A stretch of 64,000 nt of DNA. It comes from Dipteris shenzhenensis (lineage: Eukaryota; Polypodiophyta; Polypodiopsida; Gleicheniales). Positions 33,441 through 44,084 of the stretch are shown piece by piece. A model generated the notes under the pieces. That model ran no database searches. It had not been told where the DNA came from and saw nothing but the letters and a program-made list of their open reading frames with translations. How positions within the stretch are numbered: position 1 is the stretch's first letter; each line of letters opens with the position of its first letter. The position numbers and the translations under genes are program-made. The stretch is taken from assembly GCA_047967505.1 (NCBI GenBank), contig CM106539.1; one strand, given 5' to 3'.

Positions 33441-36400
33441 TTGCAAAAATGTATGCATTATACCTTCCACATGGCACAAACCAGATCAGTTGGAGACCAA
33501 ATCTTGCGTCGATGTACATCTAGGGTAGCCTAAGAGCCATGTGAAGTTTCATCCCCAACAAGGTTTAGGATTTAGGGTTCATGGTTTAGGGTTTAGGGTT
33601 TAGTCGTGCTAGTAGGGATTATAAAAATGTACGCATTATACCTTCCACATGGCGCATACCAAATCAGTTGGAGACTAAATCTTGCATGGATGTACGTCTA
33701 GGGTAGCCTAAGAGCTGTGTGAAGTTTCATCTCCAACAGGGTTTAGGATTGAGGGTTCAGGGTTTAGGGTTTAGGGTTTATTCGTGCTAGTAGGGATTGT
33801 AAAAATGTATGCATTATACCTTCTACGTGGTGCAAACCAAATCAGTTGGAGACCAAATCTTGCGTGAATGTACGTCTAGGGTAGCCTAAGAGCCGTGTGA
33901 AGTTTCATCCCCAATAGGGTTTAGGATTTAGGGTTTAGGGTTTAGGGTTTAGGGTTTAGTCGTGCTAGTAGGGATTCTAAAAATGTACGCATTATACCTT
34001 CCACGTGGCACATACCAAATCAGTTCGAGACCAAATCTTGCGTGGATGTACGTCTAGGGTAGCGTAAGAGCCGTGTGGAGTTTCATCCCCAACAGGGTTT
34101 AGGATTTAGCGTTCAGGGTTTAGGGTTTAGGGTTTAGTCGTGCTAGTAGGGATTGTAAAAATGTACGCATTATACCTTCTATGTGGCGCGAACCAAATCA
34201 GTTGGAGACCAAATCTTGCATGGATGTACATCTAGGGTAGCCTAAGAGCCGTCTGAAGTTTCATCCCCAACAGGGTTTAGGATTTAGGGTTCAAGGTTCA
34301 GGGTTTAGGGTTTAGTCGTGCCAGTAGGGATTGTAAAAATGTACGCATTATACCTTCCATGTGGCACATGCCAAATCAGTTGGAGACCAAATCTTGCGTG
34401 GATGTACGTCTAGGGTAGCCTAAGAGCTGTGTGAAGTTTCATCCCCAACAAGGTTTAGGATTTAGGGTTCAGGGTTTAGGGTTTAGGGTTTAGTCATGCT
34501 AGTAGGGATTGTAAAAATGTACGCATTATACCTTCTACATGGCACGAACCAAATCAGTTGGAGACCAAATCTTGCGTGGATGTACGTCTAGGGTAGACTA
34601 AGAGCCGTGTGAAGTTTCATCCCCAACAGGGTTTAGGATTTAGGGTTTAGGGTTTAGGGTTTAGGGTTTAGGGTTTAGTCGTGCTAGTGGGGATTGTAAA
34701 AATGTATGCATTATACCTTCCACATGGCACATACCAAATCAGTTGGAGACAAAATCTTACATGGATGTACATCTAGGGTAGCCTAAGAGCCGTGTGAAGT
34801 TTCATCCCCAACAGGGTTTAGGATTTAGGGTTCAGGGTTTAGGGTTTAGGGTTTAGTTGTGCTAGTAGGGATTGTAAAAATGTACGCATTATAACTTCTA
34901 CGTGGCACAAACCAAATCAGTTGGAGACCAAATCTTGCATGGATGTAGCCGTGTGAAGTTTCATCCCCAACAGGGTTTAGGATTTAGGGTTCAGGGTTTA
35001 GGGTCTAGGGTTTAGTCGTGTTAGTAGGGATTGTAAAAATGTACGCATTTGTCCTTCCACATGGCGCATACCAAATCAGTTAGAGACCAAATCTTGCGTG
35101 GATGTACGTCCAGGGTAGCCTAAGAGCTGTGTGAAGTTTCATCCCCAACAGATAAGTCCACGTGCATATTTCATTAGTACGTGCGCCATTTTTCATACAT
35201 AGTCGTGCTAGTAGGGATTGTAAAAATGTACGCATTTGTCCTTCCACGTGGCGCATGCCAAATCAGTTGGGCACCAAATCTTGCGTGGATGTACATCTAC
35301 GGCAGCCTAAGAGTCGTGCAAAGTTTAATCTGCAATAGATAAGTCCACATGCATATTTCATTAGTACATGCGCCATTTTTCACACATAGTCGTGCTAGTA
35401 GGGATTGTAAAAATGTACGCATTATACCTTCCACGTGGCGCAAACCAAATCAGTTGGAGACCAAATCTTGCGTGGATGTACGTCTAGGGTAGACTAAGAG
35501 CTGTTTGAAGTTTCATTCTCAACAAATAAGTCCACGTGTATATTTCATTAGTACGTGTGCCATTTTTCATACGTAGTCGTGCTAGTAGGGATTGTAAAAA
35601 TGTACGCATTTGTCCTTCCACGTGGCGCATACCAAATCAATTGGGCACCAAATCTTGTGTGGATGTACGTCTATGGTAGCCTAAGAGCCGTGCAAAGTTT
35701 AATCTCCAACAGATAAGTCCACATGCATATTTCGTTAACGTGCACCATTTTTCACACATAGTTGTGCTAGTAGGGATTGTAAAAATGTACGCATTATACC
35801 TTCCACGTGGCACAAACCAAATCAGTTGGAGACTAAATCTTGCATGGATGTACGTCTAGGGTAGCCTAAGAGCCGTGTGAAGTTTCATCCCCAACAGATA
35901 AGTCTACGTGCATATTTCATTAGTATGTGTGCCATTTTTCATACGTAGTCGTGCTAGTAGGGATTGTAAAAATGTACGCATTTGTCCTTCGACGTGGCGT
36001 ATACCAAATCAGTTGGGCACCAAATCTTGCGTGGATGTACGTCTATGGTAGGCTAAGAGCCATGCAAAGTTTAATCTCCAACAGATAAGTCCACATGCAT
36101 ATTTCGTTAGTACGTGTGCCATTTTTCACACGTAGTCGTGCTAGTAGGGATTGTAAAAATGTACGCATTATACCTTCCACGTGGCGCATACCAAATCAGT
36201 TGGAGACCAAATCTTGCATGGATGTATGTCTAGGGTGGCCTAAGAGTTGTGCAAAGTTTTATTCCCAACAGATAAGTCCACACTCATATTTCGTTAGTAC
36301 ATGCGCCATAGCTTTGCTGCAGTCGTGCTAGTAGGGATTGTAAAAGTGTACGCATTGTACCTTCCACGTGGTGCATACCAAATCAGTTCAGACCAAATCT

Positions 36401-36515
36401 CGCATGGATGTATGTCTAGGGTGGCCTAAGAGTCGTGCGAAGTTTCATCCCCAACAAGTAAGTCCACACGCGTATTTCGTTAGTACGTGCGCAAATTTTC
36501 TTAGTCACGTTTTTA
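33438..36515. repeat. 17-unit array, 178-188 bp, with telomere-like (TTTAGGG) spacers
   Basis: Units share GTCGTGCTAGTAGGGATTGT, AAAAATGTACGCATTATACC, CCAAATCAGTTGGAGACCAA and AAGTTTCATCCCCAACAG. Anchors (GTAGGGATTGTAAAA) lie near 33610, 33788, 33967, 34146, 34324, 34502, 34687, 34866, 35026, 35211, 35399, 35586, 35771, 35956, 36145 and 36332. In units up to about 35010 the spacer is GGGTTTAGGATTTAGGGTT with two to five TTTAGGG copies, the plant telomere repeat. In later units it is replaced by GATAAGTCCACGTGCATATT and CGTGCGCCATTTTTC. From about 35040 units alternate between ATTATACC/GGAGACC and ATTTGTCC/GGGCACC forms, a dimeric higher-order repeat of about 370 bp. Confidence 0.9.
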
Positions 36516-36826
36516 AAATGTCCTAAAGCACAAAACAAATTACAACATTACTACTAATAAACAATTTTTTGTTTTACAAACACAACAAATCCCATTGAGA
36601 AGACATCGGACATCATGTATAAAATAGAATCTAATACAATGATGTGTATGAACATGTATACAGCCATCATAGTGAAATACAAAATATGAGTCCATGAAAA
36701 TTACAATGGTATGGTCACACAGTGAGCCTATACATATCGAATACAAAAAAGTGTAATCAACTAGTGATACCCAATAAAAATCAATCTAATCAACTGATGA
36801 TCCCAAAAAATATGATATGTAATGTG
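36516..36826. other. Spacer between array and transposase
   Basis: AT-rich, downstream of the minus-strand transposase. It may hold its 3-prime untranslated sequence; no clear polyadenylation arrangement was identified. Confidence 0.35.
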
Positions 36827-39502
36827 CTACTCCTCAGGATTAGCTCTCATGCCAATAGTTGCAAGTATGCTCTCGTGATCCGCCACTGCAAGGCACCATC
36901 GTGGAGTGGACGTCGCCTTGCGAGTGCGAACATGACTCAAAGTAATCTTGATCCCAACAAAAAGATGAGAATACATGTATGCCTCCTGATCCGCCATGTA
37001 CTCCTGGAACTCAATATAGTGACCATGCCTCTGTATCTGCTGAAAATAGTGGCCACCTACGATCATGCTATGAGCATTGAAGTGCATCCCATGCCCATCC
37101 ACTGTATCCTCATTCAGCACACTCTTCAGCATAGAGCATCGCAACAAGTAATAATACACACCCTCCTCATTGCCCTCCGAAGCAATAACCACGAAGATAT
37201 CACCAATACGCAAAATATCTATAAGCTGGTCATAATCTCTAGAGGAACTAAATCCCGCATTCTGATCATCATGTACCTCCTCCCAAGGCTGGAAGGGAGA
37301 AAGCACTCGCCGTACCCATGGATCGGCCCATGGTATCATGGAGCACCCTCCCCAATCATCATCAATGCATGCAGAGCAAAAACATGCAAACCGTTGAGAA
37401 AAGATCGCGGGGTGAGACTCACCTACGCTCCTGATGGAATGGAAATCAAGAGTGCCAGGCACAGAATGACAATCAAAAGGCCTAGACCAATCAAGACTCC
37501 CAATGTCCACACACCACAAATACCGGCTCACCATCCTATCATCACGCGACTGAAACGAGGAGGTAGTACTAGTGGATAAGTGCTGGCTGCACCACCGCAC
37601 CACATCATGTGCATCCTTGAAGTGATCGGCACTGTGACGCAACTGGTATCGACACAAAGCACGCTTGCAAGCACCTGCACCATTGTGCTCTCCCTTACCG
37701 TGCCCTGTTTCGAAGTAGCTCCATGTGATCGGAATGCCTGTCTCACGGTGCCATCTGCAGAACCAATAAAACTGTCTAGCGGATTTGAATTGACCAACAC
37801 AACCGTCTAACCAGATCCAGCGCCGTTGCCCTGTGACACCATGATCCTGAAATAATACTCCGATTGGATCTCATGCTATGGTGCAAACGTGTAATTCTCC
37901 GCAAAGTCCACCACTGAGACAACCACCCCTATAGGAAATGTCCTCAAACATGCACGGAACTGATGATCCTCCCATTTCGCAGTGTGCGAGTGGCGTATGT
38001 AGCGGTACAGCTTCCCTTGAAAACTGTAAATGAATACAACACGTGGTGTCTCCTTCCCCACAAGCTGCAACCTCCTCGACTATGCACCACCATCTAATGT
38101 CAAGGTACAGTACTCATACTGCTGCCAACGAACCATCTGCACATCACAAGTATCTAGTGCAACTCGTGGCACTCTAGCAAAGTCACCACACAAAGTACAC
38201 GTGCCTTCCACACAATCAAGGGAGTGGAATAAAGCATCACCATCTCGTGTACACAATATGGAATGAATGAAGTCGCGAGGGCTAGTAGGAACCACTCCCC
38301 TATGACCATCAAGGGAACGGAATACGTCATACATCAATCCAAAATCCACATGGTAGCGACAACAGCATGTGTCATGCTCCTGAGAGCATCGCACAAACCA
38401 TGGCCTCATCGCTCAAATGACCTCTGCCCAATCTTGAACTCCGGGTGCGCCTCTACAAACTGAGTGTACAACTCAGTCTGGGTACACTCCAAAAAACATG
38501 CACCATGCTCAATGTACACACCGCGTGACACCCTCTTCCGCAATGCCTTCTTGAACACTGGGGATGCTCTGCAATGCTCCTCCCAAAAATGTTGTATGAA
38601 GGACCTAGTGGAATCATCCAACAATCGATCGCTGCGAGGTGCATGACCACTCGAAGCCCAAAGAGCATCAGTCTCACTATCCTCTAGACTCTGCCTCCTA
38701 ATGATGCCTGCTCGCAATGTGCACGGTGCAATCTGAAGAAGACGTGAAGCGGTACGCACATGGCCTATCATATGAGGTCTACTAATGGTAGCCACAATAG
38801 CACGATGTGCTGCCAAGGCATCACTGGAGTTCCTATGCTTAATAGAAGCATAGGAACGTCGAACACTGCTAAGGACCTCGCTAGATACAACCCTATCTCT
38901 ACGTGCACCAAGACTAGCAAGCCTCCTACACTCTACCAAGTCAGGGTGATCAATCAGGGATGTGAGAAGAGAAGACTGCAAAGCTAGCGTGAGGTCACAA
39001 AAAAAAGACTGCACAATCTTGCTAGTACAACGACGGATAGTGGACTTTGGCAAGTCACATCGTGAAGCAACACTGCTGCTGCAAGGTGGGGCAAGGGGAT
39101 CAATGGGAGATGGTAGGGTGGACGGGGGGAGGACGGGGGAAGGGAGGCATCCAGCGGAGCGGGGGGAGGGGGAGGGGGAGGGGGAGGGGGAGGGGGGAGG
39201 GTGGAGGGGGAAGAGGTAGAGGTGGAGGCCAAAATGTAGGTGGCTAGGGGAAGGGCGGAGGCTAGAGGTAGGGGAGCGGATGAGGATGGGGGGCCAATGG
39301 AGGTGGGGGTGGGGGTGGAGGTGGGGGTGGAGGTGGGATGTAGAGGTAGAGTTGGAGGTGGATCAGTGGTGGCAGCGCAAGCTCGAGCTCTAGAGGCTCT
39401 CTTGCACTCACGAGCCTTCCACTTGCACTCCTCGTCAATGAGATTTGGGGGGGGGTTCCTACATCTTTCACGTCTACTAGCTCTACGGCTTTGAGAACCC
39501 AT
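36827..39502 (-). pseudogene. Decayed DDE-type transposase of the 14-kb element
   Basis: The minus strand reads from an ATG at 39502 (MGSQSRRASRRERCRNPPPN, basic) through a proline-rich linker (about 39370-39080). It continues, after frameshifts, through a helical region (38406-39053) containing FIQHFWEEHCRASPVFKKAL and FKIGQRSFER, then RPWFVR and a cysteine cluster (HDTCCCRYHVDF, about 38310-38400). The catalytic core follows: VVDFAENYTFAP at about 37900, then after a stop and a frame change WLDGCVGQFKSARQF at about 37800, then SYFETGHGKGEHNGAGACKR at about 37690. A C-terminal domain (36827-37650) ends HLFVGIKITL ... GMRANPEE. Asp of DFAENY, Asp of LDGC and Glu of GKGEH are plausible D/D/E metal ligands. 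Total about 890 codons with at least three frame changes. The TAG after FAP is again a likely CAG. I recall this set of motifs from transposon-derived proteins in plants and animals; the superfamily name is unverified. Confidence 0.75.
39127..39375. repeat. GC-rich simple repeats coding the proline-rich linker
   Basis: Runs of GGGGAGGGGGAGGGGG (39160-39200) and GGTGGGGGTGGGGGTGGAGG (39300-39340). On the minus strand they give the proline-rich linker of the transposase, and slippage here probably caused one of its frameshifts. Confidence 0.7.
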
Positions 39503-39734
39503 TCTCAATGAAAGTAGGATGGAAGGTGTGACAAAGTGATGAGGAGGCAAGAATGGCTAAGAATGGGTGAAATGAACCAAAACGTCGTGTCTTATAGAGA
39601 GCCTCAACTCATCCACTAGATTGCTCTTAGATTGCTCTTCATTATTATTGGTGGAGAGGTGCTAAGATTGAAACTAATTGGCTAAGTTTTGGTGCTAAGA
39701 TTGAAACTAATTGGCTAAGTTTTGTACCTTCAAA

Positions 39735-39930
39735 TACCTTGATCGAGGTCTGCTATGCCCAAAGCCTAGATCATATACCTCAATCAGACCATATACCTCG
39801 ATTGAGGTATTCAATGCATTACGCATGTATAAACCTCGATCGAGGTATCCCTAGGTATCCTCGGTCATATACCTCGATCGAGGTATTGTATGCCTCACGC
39901 AGGTCATATACCTCGATCGAGGTATTCTAT
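39735..39930. repeat. Right cluster of 16-bp palindromes
   Basis: TACCTCGATCGAGGTA is exact at 39870 and 39909. Variants lie at 39735, 39775, 39794 and 39832. It is the same motif as in the left cluster, on the far side of the element and just upstream of the transposase start, so it could serve as both a transposase-binding and a promoter region. Confidence 0.85.
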
Positions 39931-39959
39931 GCCTCGCACATCATCATGTGTATACATCT

Positions 39960-40320
39960 GGCTGATGTGGCACCATGCATGGTCATGATGTGGTAATATA
40001 GTCTCTTCCATGACATTGAAAGGTGATGTGGCATGATGAGTTGGCATTCATGAGGTGATAGATTGACATGGCAAATTGAGGTGGAGGGATTGGTGACGTG
40101 GCAAGGTTGAGGAGGTATGCCAAGGTGGCATGGTGTGATCACATGGCTCATGATGTGGAATGATGAGGTGGCACATGTGGCAGCACGTGTGGCAATGTAA
40201 GGTGACATGGCAAGGAGTGATGTCACATCTCCTTGATGAGATGGCACCACGTGGTCTAACAACGTGGCATGGTTTTGATGACTCAGCCTTTCACATGGCA
40301 GCATGTAGACTCCAAAGGCT
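39960..40320. repeat. Degenerate TGGCA-rich repeats
   Basis: Many short copies of GATGTGGCATGATGAGGTGG and GTGACATGGCAAGG over 350 bases without a fixed period. No gene is supported. Confidence 0.5.
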
Positions 40321-40356
40321 TGCCACTAGGGTCGGTGATGCTCCTAGCCTACCTCA

Positions 40357-40400
40357 CCAAGCCTAATACCAAGCCTACCTTGTCTTGGTATTAGGCTTGG
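40357..40400. repeat. 17-bp perfect hairpin
   Basis: CCAAGCCTAATACCAAG at 40357-40373 is the exact reverse complement of 40384-40400, with a 10-base loop. Function unknown. Confidence 0.8.
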
Positions 40401-40419
40401 GTGGCACTTTTTCCCCCAC

Positions 40420-41162
40420 AAAAGGGAGATTTCATTGTTGGAGGCCATATCGTACGTTTCCCTTACTCAAATTTAACCAAAATTTTTTCCTCTTATTCAT
40501 CATGCAGAGGACTAAAAATATTGGCATTTTTGAAATGTTTGGTCATGTTTGAGAATTACTAGATTTATTTTTAATATTCTTTGTTGATCCTCTCAGGAGT
40601 AAAAGTAAAAATTAAACTTCAATCTTCCTAAATCTAACCGTTGGATTTGGGATTTGATGATTCAACCACACACCCTTATGTGCCTACTAACCTTCCACCG
40701 AATTGGATTTGCTTAATTATTCAAAATACTAAAAAAATGTGGTGTGCTACTAAAATGCATGTATTTTATGACTTTATTTATTATAAATAAATATTTATAA
40801 TTAGATAAATCATTCAAAAAATTACCAATAAATCAAGTTAAGCTCTACATAATGCAAAGAGACCACTTACAAAGTTTCAATAACATTTAATCTAAAATGA
40901 GTGAGAAATTTAGAATTTAATATGACACTCTCTGTTCGTGACAAACGTGTGACCACCCTGGAACCATGCCGTGTGACACAAAGAAATTTTTTGTGTGTGC
41001 ATCGAATTTTCGATCAAACTATACGATTGTGTGCACAATAGCAAGTGTGATGTTGTGTCAGAAGACTTCAGAGACTAGATCCATAGGGAAGTAGGTGAGA
41101 TTTGCATTTTTGTGTGCTAAAAAGCTTGTTTTTCCACCTCCTAAGGATTGGGGAGTGAACAA
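40420..41162. other. Unassigned sequence before the right terminus
   Basis: AT-rich with no repeat or coding signal that I can support. It forms the last 0.75 kb of the element inside its right inverted repeat. Confidence 0.4.
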
Positions 41163-41192
41163 AAAGTGGACACCCTTAGCTTGCTACTTCCC
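41163..41192 (-). repeat. Right terminal inverted repeat
   Basis: Reads GTGGACACCCTTAGCTTGCT in its core and ends TTCCC next to AATA. Reverse complement of the left terminus with two mismatches. Confidence 0.85.
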
Positions 41193-41430
41193 AATATACA
41201 TTGCATGACTTGATTGTGTATATTCTGGTTGGGGAACTGCAAACCCTATCAAGAGACCAAAGTCTCCTGAGACTAGATTGTTTCCATATTATGCATTGCC
41301 CAACTTGATTCTATAAGCATTCTACTAGGGGAATTGCAGACTGTGTCAAGAGACCGAAGTGCTCTCGAGGCTAGATTGCTTACATACTATACATTTCATG
41401 ACTTGATTCTCTAAGCATTCTACCAGGGGG
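41193..41430. repeat. 98-bp tandem array, right part
   Basis: Resumes at the AATA duplication with the rest of the interrupted unit, then about two further units (starts near 41278 and 41377). Ends at a GA microsatellite. Confidence 0.85.
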
Positions 41431-41480
<50 letters not shown>

Positions 41481-41931
41481 AAAGCCATGCTACGACCATA
41501 CTACCAAAACACCTATATCTCTATAGCTCCCAAACATAATTGAATCAAATTTCAACATGGCCACATAATAAACCTAATAGACAACATTATACATCTGTAG
41601 ATCAACATGGAAACATAATAGATACTGCCAATGACCTATAGCTCTGTAACTCCATACCTACATCAAGAATATTTCAACCATTATAGATTCAAAAAATTCA
41701 GGCCAAAGCATTTGAATGCCAACCAACATCAACCCTAACATGCCACATACATGTGTGAGCTATGGAGATAAACCACCTGAACACTTAGTAGACATTGACA
41801 ACAAAATACCAAAAGCTCCACAACTCTCTACTTACATAATATACATTGCATGACTTGATTCTGTAAGCATTCTACCACAAGAATTGCAGACTGTGTCAAG
41901 AGACCAGAGTGCTCTTGAGACTATATTGTTA

Positions 41932-42626
41932 GAGTTAGCTCAAATGTCCACCTCTCATGTAACCCACCAATATTCTGTGTACCCAATGTTGTAAGGCCCC
42001 CATATGAGGAGAAGCCATGATGGGTATCAGATATTGGGAGGGATCCCCAGTTTAGACACTGGAAGGGGTCTTAGAGTAGACCAGATGGTTATGAGACGGC
42101 TTAGGAGCCAAGAGTAGATACCCGTCTGCACAAAGGGGGGGTTCGGGGGGGCGATAGCCCCCCCGATAGCAGGGGGTCCGGGGGGCGCAGGCCCCCGGTG
42201 GGGGTCTGGGGGCAAAGCCCCCAGCGGCAGGGTCCGGGGGCTGCCGGTAGCCCCAGGCCCGATGGTATGACCTATGCGCGATCCTTCATCTGCCCGACGG
42301 CATGTTTTCTGAAGGGTCGGTTGGTCTTCCAGGCCGACTGTCTATTAGGCCGACTGCCTATTACAGGGCCGACCGTCAACCACTTACACTATATAAGTGG
42401 CCACCCCCTATCATCAGATCACCAGTTCTTCACGCTCGTAGTCCTCCGTCCAGCATCTGTCTAGATCACCATCGAAGCTCTGTCTGTAGAGCGCACGGGT
42501 GGACAGCCAACCATCAGTTGTATCAGCAGTTTGGTATATCAGAATTTTTTGTATTCTCTCCAGCTTTCCATCGTGTACTTGCGTTTTGTTGTTATCTTCC
42601 GCTGCGTACTATTTTCTTACATATAT
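41932..42626 (+). mobile_element. Solo LTR with TATAT target duplication
   Basis: The 685-bp segment 41937-42621 starts TGTTAGAGTTAGC and ends TTTTCTTACA, the TG...CA ends of an LTR. TATAT flanks it on both sides (41932-41936 and 42622-42626). The flanks join to re-form a 98-bp unit. A TATATAA box lies at about 42390 with a plausible transcript start some 30 bases on. The left half carries nested GC hairpins of the GGGGGTCC/GGCCCCC type (about 42135-42270). No internal region is present, so it is the product of LTR-LTR recombination. The family is not identified; it differs from the copia LTRs to the right. Confidence 0.85.
42390..42396 (+). promoter_or_regulatory. TATA box of the solo LTR
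   Basis: TATATAA in CACTATATAAGTGGCC, at the expected place in the right half of the LTR. Confidence 0.6.
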
Positions 42627-42773
42627 TGCTTCCATATTATGCATTGCTTGACTTGATTCTGTAAGCATTCTGCCAAGGGAACTACAGACTGTGACAAGAG
42701 ACCGGAGTGCTCCCGAGGCTAGATTACATACTATACATTTCAATGACTTGATTCTCTAAGCATTCTACCAGGG

Positions 42774-42814
<41 letters not shown>

Positions 42815-43129
42815 TTGAAAGCCATGCTACGATCATACTACCAAAACACCTATATCTCCATATCTCCCAAACATAATTGAATCAAATTTCAACATGGACA
42901 CCTAATAAACCTAATAGACAACATTATACATCTATAGCTCAACATGGAAACATAATGGATACTACCAAACGACCTATAGCTCTGTAACTCCATACCTACA
43001 TCAAGACTATTTCAGCCATTATAAATTCAAAAAATTCAGCCCAAAGCATTTGAATGCCAACTAACATCAACCCTAACATGCCACATACATGTGTGAGCTA
43101 TGGAGATAAACCACTTGAACACTAAGTAG

Positions 43130-43790
43130 ACATAGACAACAAAATACCAAAAACTCCACAACTCTCTACTTGCATAGCTTGACGAGCATGAGAATTTCAG
43201 CCACTATAACCTAATGAATAGCAACATAGAAGAAAAAAACACCTACAACCAATGATGGGAATTTCACCATGAGAATTTCAGCCACTATAATCAAATGTAC
43301 AACATGAGAATTTCAGCCACTATAATCAAATGAACAGCATGACAATCTCAACCAACATACAAGACAAAAGAAACTACAGCCAAATGCTAAATGCTAACAA
43401 CACTTGGGAGACATAGACAACAAAATACCAAAAGCTCCATAGCTCTCTACTTGCATGGCTTGAACACTAAACAGCATGAGAATTTCAGCCACTATAACCA
43501 AATGAATAGAATGGGAATCTGAGCCAACATAGAAGACAAAATGCCTACAAGCATGAGAATTACAGCCAATATAATCAAATGAACAGCGTGAGAATTTTAG
43601 GCACTATAATAATGAACAACATGAGAATCTCAACTAGCATATAAGACAAAATAGCTATAGCCAAATGCTAAATGCCAACAACACTTGGAAGACATAGACA
43701 ACAAAATGCCAAAAGCTCCATAACTCTGTACCTGCATGGCTTGAATAGCATAATTTCATGCACTATAATCAAATGAATAGCATGAGCATC
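43130..43790. repeat. 281-bp degenerate tandem repeats
   Basis: ACAACAAAATACCAAAAGCT recurs at about 43136, 43417 and 43698, each followed by CTCTCTACTTGCATGGCTTG or a variant. Shorter reiterations of GCATGAGAATTTCAGCCACT lie between them. Confidence 0.7.
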
Positions 43791-43895
43791 TCAGCCAACA
43801 TATGACTAATGACTATGCACTAATGATTGAGATGGACTTTGTGAACCATCCTAGACACGGAATGCGAAAGAAAAGAATGCTAAAGAGAAGCCTTG

Positions 43896-43984
43896 AACTG
43901 TGCGATTGGCACCTTGACCTGTGCGATCGGCACCTTGACTTGTGCGATCGGCACCTTGAACTGTGTGATTGGCACCTTGAACTA
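43896..43984. repeat. 21-bp minisatellite
   Basis: Four copies of TGTGCGATCGGCACCTTGAAC with small changes. The leucine/cysteine/histidine repeat peptide read across it is an artefact. Confidence 0.85.
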
Positions 43985-43998
43985 AGCAGTCTACATCA

Positions 43999-44017
43999 TG
44001 ATATGTGTGTGTGTGAT

Positions 44018-44051
<34 letters not shown>
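43999..44051. repeat. GT microsatellite
   Basis: GTGTGTGT run interrupted by GATGGGTG. Confidence 0.95.
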
Positions 44052-44084
44052 TGGGGGATGCATCCCCCAATATAAAAAATTAGA

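Larger units (their letters stand above)
27121..41196 (-). mobile_element. 14-kb terminal-inverted-repeat DNA transposon with AATA target duplication
   Basis: Left terminus 27125-27154 and right terminus 41163-41192 are inverted repeats of 30 bp with 28 matches; the core AGCAAGCTAAGGGTGTCCAC is perfect. Immediately outside is AATA on both sides (27121-27124 and 41193-41196). Joining the flanks across one AATA restores a 98-bp array unit. The uninterrupted unit at about 41831-41868 (CTTACATAATATACATTGCA) shows the pre-insertion site directly. Inside, the minus strand carries a decayed transposase (36827-39502) and the plus strand two other protein genes. Palindrome clusters sit near both ends, and two large tandem arrays occupy the middle. 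A 4-bp duplication is known for Sola and a few other superfamilies, so a Sola-like identity is plausible but not proven. Every coding part is damaged, so this copy cannot move by itself. Confidence 0.8.
41278..43175. repeat. 655-bp tandem duplication carrying 98-bp units, GA repeat and flank
   Basis: Copy 1 runs from about 41278 to 41936 and copy 2 from about 42627 to 43175. Both consist of 98-bp units, a GAGAGA microsatellite (41430-41476 and 42775-42812), then TTTGAAAGCCATGCTACGA and a common segment ending near ACTCTCTACTT. Without the solo LTR between them the offset is about 655 bp. Confidence 0.75.

Noticed and set aside
33590-35010. True telomere or fused chromosome end
   Set aside because: TTTAGGG runs are only two to five copies long and are embedded in each unit of a 180-bp repeat, so this is interstitial satellite, not a chromosome terminus.
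27121-41196. Reading the 14-kb segment as a CACTA, hAT or Mutator element
   Set aside because: Ends do not begin CACTA, and the duplication is 4 bp rather than 3, 8 or 9 bp. PIF/Harbinger (3 bp) could fit only if the duplication is read as ATA, but the transposase motifs do not look like that family.
41932-42626. Assigning the solo LTR to copia families A or B
   Set aside because: It starts TGTTAGAG rather than TGTTGAGATAT, is about twice as long and shares no internal motifs with those LTRs.
43802-44083. 93-codon frame with LCDRHLDLCDRHLE repeat
   Set aside because: It is the translation of a 21-bp minisatellite followed by a GT microsatellite; no upstream gene structure.
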